From NCBI GenBank assembly GCA_964388085.1, contig CAYLZW010000256.1, positions 1-8,316 on the forward strand: a stretch of DNA of 8,316 nucleotides. The letters run 5' to 3'. This document shows, one piece after another, positions 1 through 5,800 of the stretch (positions are counted from its first letter, which is position 1; each line of letters begins with the position of its first letter). The notes beneath the pieces are model-generated. The model was given only the letters and a program-made list of their open reading frames with translations, had not been told where the DNA came from and searched no databases. The position numbers and the translations under genes were made by a program. Source of the DNA: CAYLZW01 sp964388085. GTDB taxonomy: Bacteria > Myxococcota > UBA727 > CAYLZW01.

Positions 1-1864
1 CGTCGGCGTTCAGCACCGCGCACTCGCGCGCGACCTCGACGACGATGCGCTTCACCTCCGCCAGCTCCTCGAGCGTGTGCACGCCGCGGAGCCCGAGGTG
101 ATCCGACGACACGTTGAGCACCGCGCCGACGTCGCAGTGGCGGTAGCCCATGCCCGCTCGCAACAGGCCGCCGCGCGCGGTCTCGAGCACCGCGAGGTCC
201 ACGGCGGGATCCTTCAGCACCATCTGCGCCGCGAGCGGACCGGTCATGTCGCCCGCCACCGTGCGCTCGCCGTCGACGTACACGCCGTCGGTAGTCGCGA
301 GCCCGACGGTGCGGCCGCTCATCTTGTGGATGTGCGCGAGCATGCGCGCGGTCGTCGTCTTGCCGTTGGTGCCCGTGAGCGCCGCGAGCGGGATCTTGCT
401 CGGCGTACCCTCGGGAAAGAGCATGTCCATGACCGGCCCGGCCGGATCGCGCGGCGTACCCTCGGTAGGCGCCACGTGCATGCGGAAGCCCGGCGCGGCG
501 TTCACCTCGCAGATGGCGCCGCCCGTGCTCTTGTAGGACTGGGAGATGTCCGGCGTAATGAAGTCGATGCCGGCGACGTCGAGGCCGATGGCCTGCGCCG
601 CCCGGATCGCCATCTCGCGGTTGTCCGGGTGCACGACGTCGGTCAGATCGATGGCGGTGCCGCCCGTCGACAGGTTGCCCGTCGAGCGCAGGAAGAACAC
701 CTCGCCCGCCGGCAGCACCGTCTTGGCGCTGAAGCCGCGCAGCGCCAGGAGCCGCAGCGCCTGGTCATCGAGCTCGATGCGCGTCAGCACCTTCTCGTGA
801 CCGATGCCGCGGCGTGGATCCTGGTTTACGAGGTCGACCAGCGCGCCGATGGAGTGCTCACCGTCACCGACGACGTGGCCGGGCACGCGCTTGGCCACGG
901 CGATGAGCTTGCCGTTCACCACCAGCATGCGGTGATCGAAGCCGTCGATGTAGGTCTCGACGATGATGGTGCGCGCGTGCTCGCGGGCCTTGTCGAAGGC
1001 GGCGCGCACCTCGTCGGAGGACTTCAGGTTGATGGCTACGCCGCGGCCGTGGTTGGCGTCGAGCGGCTTGACGACGACGGGATAGCCGAGGCGCTCGGCG
1101 GCGATGGCGGCGTTCTCGGCCGAGCGCACGAGGCGCTGGCGCGGCACGGGGAGACCGAGCCCGAGCAGGATCTTGTTGGTCTCTTCCTTGTCGGACGCGA
1201 TGGAGACCGCGATGTGGCGCGTCTCCGACGTCACCGTCGCCTGAATGCGCTTTTGGTACTTGCCGTGCCCGAACTGCACGAGCGAGTGATCGTTCACGCG
1301 CAGCCAGGGGATGTCGCGCGCTTCGGCCGCGCGCACGAGCGAAGCCGTCGACGGACCGAGCTGGCGCTGCTGCGCGAAGGCGATGAGCTCGTCGAGCTCG
1401 GACTGGAAATTGAAGTCCGGCTCGGTGACGTCCGCCGGCCGCAGGTCGTCGGGCAGCAGGTGGTGCAGCAGCCGCAGCGCGAGCGCGCCCGCGGCCTCGC
1501 CGACGCGCTCCTCCTCGAACTCGTAGACGACGAAGTACTGGCTCGGCTCCCCGGCGCTGCGCGTCTTGCCGAAGGTGACCTTCGCCGCGGTGAGCTGCTG
1601 CAGCTCGATGGCGACGTGCTCGAGCACGTGACCGAGCCAGGTGCCGCGATCCTCGCGCAGCCGGCGCACGAAGCCGCCGGGCTCTCCATAGGAACAGCCG
1701 TGCTGCGCCAGCGTCGGCACCGCCGCGAGCAGCCCGTCGACGAAGCCGGGGATGGTCGCGCTCGGCCACTGCTCGAGCTCGCCGAGATCGAGCGTGAGGC
1801 GCATGACGGGGAAGTGCGCGTAGAGGCTGGGGCCGCGGAAGACGCGGCGCTCGATGATCTTCAT
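1..1864 (-). CDS. cphA: Cyanophycin synthetase (CphA1 type), C-terminal part beyond window
   Basis: ATP-dependent ligase that adds Asp and then Arg alternately to build the storage polymer cyanophycin (multi-L-arginyl-poly-L-aspartate) in the cytoplasm. About 621 codons are visible, reading leftwards off the window edge; the family is usually near 870-900 residues, so roughly a quarter is missing. Seen in order: the N-terminal CphA domain with YGEPGGFVRRLRED and HVLEHVAIELQ; GKYQKRIQATVTSET leading into the ATP-grasp domain, with VVVKPLDANHGRGV (N271-H272-G273-R274-G275), NLSTGGTAIDLTD and EVNAAPGFRMH; then the Mur-ligase-like domain with an intact P-loop GTNGKTT at residues 498-504. The intact P-loop argues for the CphA1 class rather than CphA2, which has lost that active site. 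The ATG at 1864 overlaps the cphB stop as ATGA and has only a weak GAGAG ahead of it, so translation is probably coupled. Identity is secure; completeness of the C-terminus cannot be seen. Confidence 0.96.
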   Translation of the reverse strand, partial: MKIIERRVFRGPSLYAHFPVMRLTLDLGELEQWPSATIPGFVDGLLAAVPTLAQHGCSYGEPGGFVRRLREDRGTWLGHVLEHVAIELQQLTAAKVTFGKTRSAGEPSQYFVVYEFEEERVGEAAGALALRLLHHLLPDDLRPADVTEPDFNFQSELDELIAFAQQRQLGPSTASLVRAAEARDIPWLRVNDHSLVQFGHGKYQKRIQATVTSETRHIAVSIASDKEETNKILLGLGLPVPRQRLVRSAENAAIAAERLGYPVVVKPLDANHGRGVAINLKSSDEVRAAFDKAREHARTIIVETYIDGFDHRMLVVNGKLIAVAKRVPGHVVGDGEHSIGALVDLVNQDPRRGIGHEKVLTRIELDDQALRLLALRGFSAKTVLPAGEVFFLRSTGNLSTGGTAIDLTDVVHPDNREMAIRAAQAIGLDVAGIDFITPDISQSYKSTGGAICEVNAAPGFRMHVAPTEGTPRDPAGPVMDMLFPEGTPSKIPLAALTGTNGKTTTARMLAHIHKMSGRTVGLATTDGVYVDGERTVAGDMTGPLAAQMVLKDPAVDLAVLETARGGLLRAGMGYRHCDVGAVLNVSSDHLGLRGVHTLEELAEVKRIVVEVARECAVLNAD

Positions 1865-2685
1865 GAGGGCTCTCGCGCGCGGCGGGTGGAGAGGTCGAAG
1901 GACGAGCCGTGCGTCAGGATGTGCAGCTTCACGTTGGTCAGGCAGATCGCCTTGCCGACGTCGGCGTACGGCATCGAGGAGTGCTCGAGCGCGGAGGGAT
2001 CGACGACGGTGATGGCGGCGGAGCCCACCACGTGGACGAGGTTGTGCGGGTCGATGAACGCGGCCGTGTCCTCGTCGAGGCCGAGGCCCACGGCGAAGGG
2101 GTTGTAGGCGAGCGCGCTCAAGAGGCGCCCGAGGCGATCGCGCTGGCGGAAGTGCTGGTCGATGATCACGCGGTTGGTCATGCCGAGGCCGGGCGCGAGG
2201 CTCGCCTGCCCCGCGTGCGGCGTCGCCCCGCTCTCGCCGTACGCGATCATGTGCTCGGACAGGATGGCGGCGCCCGCCGAGGTGCCGCCGACGGTGACGC
2301 CGCGCGCGTTCAGGCGGCGGATGGCCTTCGCCACCGGCGTGCCGCCGAGGATCGCGGAGATGCGAAGCTGGTTCCCGCCGGTGAGGAAGATGCCGGAGGC
2401 CTCGTCGAGCTGCCGCAGCCAGGGCTCGTGGTGCGCCTCCTCTCTCGTCGAGAACGGCAGCGCGAACGCGCGCTTGACGCCGAGCGACTCGAAGATGCGC
2501 TCATAGCGCTCGCCGGTGTCGGGCAGCATGGACGCCGTCGGCAGGATCGCGATGCGCGCGTCCCCGTCGCCGGACACCTCGACGAAGCGCCGCAGGATGG
2601 CGATGTCCGCCTCCTTGTCCTCGGCGCCACCGACGGGGACGATCCAGCCGCGCTGCTGGTCCTCTTGTACGCGCGCAGGGCTCAC
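1861..2685 (-). CDS. cphB: Cyanophycinase (peptidase family S51)
   Basis: Serine exopeptidase that degrades cyanophycin to beta-Asp-Arg dipeptides; intracellular, no signal peptide seen. Predicted 274 residues, close to the 271 of the Synechocystis enzyme. Seen: the early GGAEDK motif (19-24), LTGGNQ (101-106), the nucleophile elbow GGTSAGAA with Ser136, and DQHFRQRDRLGR (176-187), which carries the family Asp-Gln-His and the arginines of the substrate pocket. The nucleophile and His/Arg set match the known Synechocystis active site as I recall it. An upstream ATG in frame at 2751 would give 296 residues, but that extension lies wholly inside iadA. The GTG at 2685 is preferred because it has GAGGAG 5 nt upstream and gives a 4-bp GTGA overlap with the iadA stop. 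Downstream it overlaps cphA by ATGA, so the three genes form one tightly coupled operon. Confidence 0.95.
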   Translation of the reverse strand: MSPARVQEDQQRGWIVPVGGAEDKEADIAILRRFVEVSGDGDARIAILPTASMLPDTGERYERIFESLGVKRAFALPFSTREEAHHEPWLRQLDEASGIFLTGGNQLRISAILGGTPVAKAIRRLNARGVTVGGTSAGAAILSEHMIAYGESGATPHAGQASLAPGLGMTNRVIIDQHFRQRDRLGRLLSALAYNPFAVGLGLDEDTAAFIDPHNLVHVVGSAAITVVDPSALEHSSMPYADVGKAICLTNVKLHILTHGSSFDLSTRRAREPS

Positions 2686-3866
2686 GTTCGCTCCTCGGCG
2701 GCTCGCTCGAAGGTGCCGCGCACCCACAATTCCTGGTCCTTCATCATCCATCTCCCGCTGGCCATCACATCGCGCACCGCGCCGTCGTCATCGAGGACCA
2801 CGAGGTCCGCGCTCAGGCCGGCCGCGACACGGCCGCGATCGGACAAACGCAACAGGCGCGCGACGTTGCTCGTGAAAAACGGCAGCACCTGCTCGAGGGC
2901 GAAGCCGCGACGCAGCAGCTCGCGCAGCGCGGCGCTCACCGTGCTCGGACGTCCGACGTCCATGTGCACGAGCACCCCCTCGTCGTTGAACGTGGGCAGA
3001 CAGCCGGCGCCGTCGGAGCTGACCGTCAGCCGCTCCGGGGGCAAGCCAGCGTCGAGCCAGCGCGCGATGGCGTCCTCCACCGAGATGCCGGCGTCCTCCG
3101 GGTCGAAGGCGGTGACGTCGACGGTACAGCCGCGTACGGCGAGCTCCATGGCCTCGTCGAAGAGCGCGCGCTGTCGGTTCACGTGCGTCGGGTGGAACAC
3201 GCGCGCGGGGATCTCCGCTTCGTCGAGCGCACGCCGCACGAGCGAGAGCCCGCGCGCGCCGTCGCCGAGGTGGAGGTGCAGCACGCCGGCCTTGCCGGTC
3301 ATGAGCCCGCCGACGTGACAGTCCGAGGCCACGCGCAGGAGCTCGTCGAGGGTCGGCTGGCTCGAGCGGTGGTCCGAGATGGCCAGCTCGCCGACGCCGA
3401 GGATGGGATCGACGAACACGATGTCGTCGCGCACCGAGCCCGTGAGCGTCTGCACGGGCACCTGATAGCTGCCGGTGTAGCACCAGGCGCCGAGCCCCTC
3501 GGCGCGCAGCCCGAGCGCCTTGGCGACGAGATCGCGCATGGTCCTCGTGGTGCCGTCGGTGCCAAGCACGCCCACGCACGACGTCACGCCCGCGCGCACG
3601 AGCGCGCCGAGCAGGATCGGCGGCACGCGAGACTGAGGGCCGCTCTCCCCGCCGCCGCCCGTCACGTGCACGTGGCAGTCGACGAGGCCGGGCACGACGC
3701 GCGCGCCCTCGAGGTCGGCCGTCTCCGCGATCACGTCGTTCGGGAGCCCGCTGAGGCCGGGATCGCGCTCCAGGATCGCGAGCACGCGTCCGCCGCCGAG
3801 GACGAGCGTGCGCCTGCCGAGGGGCTCGGGCGCGTACACATCAGCGTTGCGCAAGATCGTCAGCAC
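2682..3866 (-). CDS. iadA: Isoaspartyl dipeptidase (beta-aspartyl dipeptidase, amidohydrolase family)
   Basis: Zn-dependent hydrolase that splits beta-aspartyl (isoaspartyl) dipeptides; in this operon the natural substrate is beta-Asp-Arg released by cyanophycinase, giving free Asp and Arg. 394 residues, against 390 in E. coli IadA. Seen: NADVYAPE near the N-terminus, HVH metal ligands H65 and H67 followed by the GGGGESGP loop, AISDHRSSQPT, H199 in HLHLGDG, H228 in PTHVNR, and D285 in SSDG. The carboxylated lysine of E. coli IadA (K162, in GVKCAISDHR) aligns with Glu160 here (GVGELAISDHR), so the metal bridge is probably a glutamate. The start is the GTG at 3866: an in-frame TGA lies at 3890-3888, only 24 nt upstream, and no strong Shine-Dalgarno is visible. 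First gene of the operon, overlapping cphB by 4 bp. Confidence 0.95.
   Translation of the reverse strand: MLTILRNADVYAPEPLGRRTLVLGGGRVLAILERDPGLSGLPNDVIAETADLEGARVVPGLVDCHVHVTGGGGESGPQSRVPPILLGALVRAGVTSCVGVLGTDGTTRTMRDLVAKALGLRAEGLGAWCYTGSYQVPVQTLTGSVRDDIVFVDPILGVGELAISDHRSSQPTLDELLRVASDCHVGGLMTGKAGVLHLHLGDGARGLSLVRRALDEAEIPARVFHPTHVNRQRALFDEAMELAVRGCTVDVTAFDPEDAGISVEDAIARWLDAGLPPERLTVSSDGAGCLPTFNDEGVLVHMDVGRPSTVSAALRELLRRGFALEQVLPFFTSNVARLLRLSDRGRVAAGLSADLVVLDDDGAVRDVMASGRWMMKDQELWVRGTFERAAEERT
2691..2696 (-). promoter_or_regulatory. Ribosome binding site deciding the cphB start
   Basis: GAGGAG on the minus strand, 5 nt before the GTG at 2685-2683. It lies inside the end of iadA and supports the short GTG start of cphB over the in-frame ATG at 2751. 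Confidence 0.65.
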
Positions 3867-4001
3867 GCCGCGACTTCTAGAGAGCCGTCACGCGCTTGGG
3901 AAGGGGACCCGACAGGCACACGCCGTCGAAGACCCGCATCCCGAACCCGTCTCTGGCCGTTCGCGTCGTCGCGTGAACCCAAGGCCGCCGAGCGCGTGCG
4001 C
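3867..4001. other. Intergenic region between the activator and iadA
   Basis: 135 bp with no coding signal. It should hold any promoter private to iadA-cphB-cphA. I see no convincing sigma-70 hexamers and no good -24/-12 element: the one GG-N10-GC on the minus strand (3935-3922) lacks the flanking consensus. Read-through from the activator gene is therefore possible. The GC-rich hairpin at its right-hand edge is listed separately. Confidence 0.5.
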
Positions 4002-4012
4002 TCACGCCTCGG
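3988..4012 (-). terminator. GC-rich hairpin over the activator stop codon
   Basis: On the minus strand, arm CCGAGGCGTG, loop AGCG, then CACGC, a single bulged G and CTCGG: a 10-bp stem with one bulge. The TGA of the activator gene (4004-4002) spans the end of the stem and the start of the loop. No run of T follows, so this is not a classical rho-independent terminator. It could be a U-less terminator, an attenuating or mRNA-protecting stem, or a by-product of GC-rich codons. Confidence 0.35.
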
Positions 4013-5645
4013 CGTCGTACCGCTTCAGCTTTCGATACAGCGTCGCCTGGCCGATCTGGAGCTGCGCGGCCGCCTTCGCCTTGTTGCCGTCGTTCGCGGC
4101 CAGCACCGCCAGGATGTAGTCACGCTCCACGTCGTCGAGGGAGCGCACGTCGCCGGCGGCGTAGGCGCCCGGCAGCGCCAGCGCGATCTCCTCCGGCAGG
4201 TCGTCGACCTCGATGCGGCTGCCGCGCGCGAGCGCCACCGCCCGCTCGATGGCGTTCTCGAGCTCGCGCACGTTGCCCGGCCAGTCGTAGCGCGCGAGCT
4301 GGTTCGCCGCCTTCGGGGAGAAGCCGCTCGTCTTGCGCTTCATGCGGGTCGCCCGCTCCGCCAAGAAGGTGCGCGCCAGCGGCAGGATGTCTTCGCGTCG
4401 CTCGCGCAGCGGAGGGACCCGCAGCTCGACGACGCGCAGCCGGTAATAGAGATCCTGCCGAAAGCGCGCGGCGTTCACCTCGGCCAGCAGGTCTCGGTTC
4501 GTCGCCGTCACGAGGCGCACGTCCACCGCCCGGTTCTTGTTCTCGCCCACGCGGCGCACCTCGCGCTCCTGCAGCGCGCGCAGCAGCTTCACCTGCATGG
4601 GCGGGCTCACCTCACCGATCTCGTCGAGGAACAGCGTCCCGCCGTGCGCGGCCTCGAACAGGCCGGGCCGATCGTGCGTCGCCCCGGTGAAGGCGCCCTT
4701 CGCGTGGCCGAACAGCTCCGACTCGAGCAGCCCCTCGGACATCGCGCCGCAGTTGATGGCCACGAAGGGCCCGCTGACGCGCGCGGACTCGTCGTGGATG
4801 AGGCGCGCCACCCGCTCCTTGCCGCCGCCGCTCTCGCCCGTGACGAGGACGGTCGAGTCCACCTTCGCCACCCGCCGCGCGAGGTCGAGGACGCGCTCCA
4901 TCGCCACACTGTGCGCGACCACGCCCGCCTCGGACTTCGCGGCGTCGCTGCCGAGCGCCTTGCGCCGCGCCCGCAGCCGCTGCTCGACGCGCTTGAGCTC
5001 GCGGGTGACCTGCTCGAGCGCCGCGTTCAGACAGCCCTCCTGGTAGAACGGCAGGTGCGGCGCGATGGCGTCCCCCCAGTCCTCCTGGAAGCGGCCGACG
5101 AGGTGGCAGACGGCGTCGCCCTTGCCGCGGCAGCGGTCCTCGACGCAGTAGACCTCCTTCCCCGTCGTGTACGAGAGGTAGCCGCTGGCGAAGCCGGTCA
5201 ACGTCCAGCACACGGGCTCGTCCGCCTGCCCGAGGTGGAGGAGGTGCTGCTCGGCCTCGTAGGACTCGTGCCAGACGGACTCCGCGAACGGGGCGCCGCC
5301 GTCCGTCCCGGGGCTGTCACCGCCGGGGCCGCCGTCCTGGAGAGGATCCACGACGACGAGGCCCTGCAGCGCGTGTAGCCGCCCCCCGGCGCGCCGCCAC
5401 TCGCTCTCGTCGTCCCACGGAAACTCGCCCTTGAGCGTCTCCGCCGTGCGCCAGCCGTGCGCGAACCCGAAGCGCGTCAGCACCCCGCGAGCGCCGGTGA
5501 GGCCGAGCCCCATGACGAGCTCCGCCCGCAGGATGCCGAGCGCCACGGCGTCGAACAGCAGCGCCCGCTGCCCCGCGAAGCGGATGATGCCGCCGTTCGG
5601 ATCGAAGTGAAGCAGCTCCCGCAGGTCCAGGTCGGTCGTTCGCAT
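4002..5645 (-). CDS. XylR/DmpR/MopR-type sigma-54-dependent activator
   Basis: Cytoplasmic enhancer-binding protein that, on binding a small (usually aromatic) effector, forms AAA+ rings and opens sigma-54 promoters. Predicted 547 residues, near the usual 560. Domains: XylR_N sensor about 1-110; V4R about 120-186; coiled linker about 205-230; AAA+ about 240-410 with Walker A GESGGGKE (270-277), the sigma-54 contact loop GAFTGA (317-322) and Walker B TLFLDE (337-342); WPGNVREL (455-462); Fis-type HTH about 502-546. C146, E169, C172 and C180 have exactly the spacing of the MopR zinc ligands (C155, E178, C181, C189), and W125 sits where MopR has its phenol-contacting W134. Other pocket positions differ, so the effector is not predictable. 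A Gly/Asp/Pro-rich insert (about 105-117) lies between sensor and V4R. The ATG at 5645 has GAGGAA 8 nt upstream; an extension to 5777 would run into the divergent promoter region and lacks family similarity. Confidence 0.93.
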   Translation of the reverse strand: MRTTDLDLRELLHFDPNGGIIRFAGQRALLFDAVALGILRAELVMGLGLTGARGVLTRFGFAHGWRTAETLKGEFPWDDESEWRRAGGRLHALQGLVVVDPLQDGGPGGDSPGTDGGAPFAESVWHESYEAEQHLLHLGQADEPVCWTLTGFASGYLSYTTGKEVYCVEDRCRGKGDAVCHLVGRFQEDWGDAIAPHLPFYQEGCLNAALEQVTRELKRVEQRLRARRKALGSDAAKSEAGVVAHSVAMERVLDLARRVAKVDSTVLVTGESGGGKERVARLIHDESARVSGPFVAINCGAMSEGLLESELFGHAKGAFTGATHDRPGLFEAAHGGTLFLDEIGEVSPPMQVKLLRALQEREVRRVGENKNRAVDVRLVTATNRDLLAEVNAARFRQDLYYRLRVVELRVPPLRERREDILPLARTFLAERATRMKRKTSGFSPKAANQLARYDWPGNVRELENAIERAVALARGSRIEVDDLPEEIALALPGAYAAGDVRSLDDVERDYILAVLAANDGNKAKAAAQLQIGQATLYRKLKRYDAEA

Positions 5646-5653
5646 GATGACTC

Positions 5654-5659
5654 TTCCTC
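5654..5659 (-). promoter_or_regulatory. Ribosome binding site of the activator gene
   Basis: GAGGAA on the minus strand, 8 nt before the ATG at 5645. It fixes the start of the 547-residue product. Its upstream end overlaps the right arm (in mRNA sense) of the 19-bp palindrome, so pairing in the leader could partly hide it. Confidence 0.6.
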
Positions 5660-5675
5660 TCTCAACTTGAGAGAG
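5657..5675. promoter_or_regulatory. Perfect 19-bp palindrome, candidate activator/operator site
   Basis: CTCTCTCAA-C-TTGAGAGAG: two perfect 9-bp arms around one central base, in the divergent region between the activator gene and the dehydrogenase. It lies 12-30 bp before the activator ATG, and its centre is about 108 bp upstream of the predicted sigma-54 transcription start of the dehydrogenase. That is a normal distance for an enhancer of this activator family, and the position also suits autorepression. The same sequence in RNA could form a 7-bp stem (CUCUCUC/GAGAGAG) with a 5-nt loop near the activator's ribosome binding site. The symmetry is seen; the function is inferred. Confidence 0.6.
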
Positions 5676-5678
5676 AGC

Positions 5679-5704
5679 ACATTCATATTGATAGCGCAAC
5701 GTTA
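5679..5704. promoter_or_regulatory. AT-rich patch, possible activator-gene promoter
   Basis: The stretch around ACATTCATATTGATAGCG is markedly richer in A and T than anything else in the window and lies just upstream of the activator gene. TATGAA on the minus strand resembles a -10 box, but no well-spaced -35 box is evident, so this is only a likely promoter location. Confidence 0.3.
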
Positions 5705-5716
5705 CACGGTGGAACG
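5700..5716. repeat. Imperfect 17-bp palindrome
   Basis: CGTTACAC-G-GTGGAACG, 7 of 8 positions complementary around one central G. Its centre (5708) is 42 bp, about four helical turns, from the centre of the 19-bp palindrome (5666). The sequence differs from that palindrome, so it need not bind the same protein. Confidence 0.35.
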
Positions 5717-5747
5717 CTAACAGGCTGTTTTCGTGTGCTTCTCTGCG

Positions 5748-5762
5748 TGGCCCGGTTCCTGC
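5748..5762 (+). promoter_or_regulatory. Candidate sigma-54 (-24/-12) promoter for the dehydrogenase
   Basis: TGGCCCGGTTCCTGC has GG (5749-5750), exactly 10 bases, then GC (5761-5762). Compared with TGGCACG-N4-TTGC it matches 9 of 11 informative positions (A to C in the -24 element, T to C in the -12 element). The predicted start near 5774 would leave a leader of about 27 nt containing AGGAGA. A sigma-54 activator gene lies directly divergent, which raises the credibility of the match. Confidence 0.6.
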
Positions 5763-5789
5763 GTTCCCAGGTGGCACAATCGCACCACC

Positions 5790-5795
5790 AGGAGA
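5790..5795 (+). promoter_or_regulatory. Ribosome binding site of the dehydrogenase
   Basis: AGGAGA, 5 nt before the ATG at 5801. It selects this start over the in-frame codon at 5735, which would add 22 residues unlike the family and overlap the promoter candidate. Confidence 0.7.
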
Positions 5796-5800
5796 ACCTC

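Noticed and set aside
77..2107. Long plus-strand open frame opposite cphA and cphB
   Set aside because: The product is Arg/His/Ala/Val-rich with no family signature, and the opposite strand has clear CphA/CphB motifs; it is a GC-bias shadow.
3922..3935. GG-N10-GC on the minus strand before iadA as a sigma-54 promoter
   Set aside because: Only the GG and GC dinucleotides fit; flanking bases (CGGGTCT and CGGC) do not resemble TGGCACG and TTGC, which is expected by chance in such GC-rich DNA.
2964..5378. 804-codon plus-strand open frame opposite iadA and the activator
   Set aside because: It spans two convincing minus-strand genes and the gap between them, has shadow-type composition (Arg, His, Ala, Leu) and no recognisable domain.
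5772..5787. TGGCACAATCGCACCA as the sigma-54 promoter of the dehydrogenase
   Set aside because: It has a perfect TGGCAC, but the -12 GC is absent at the needed spacing, and a start 12 nt further on would fall at or after the ribosome binding site.
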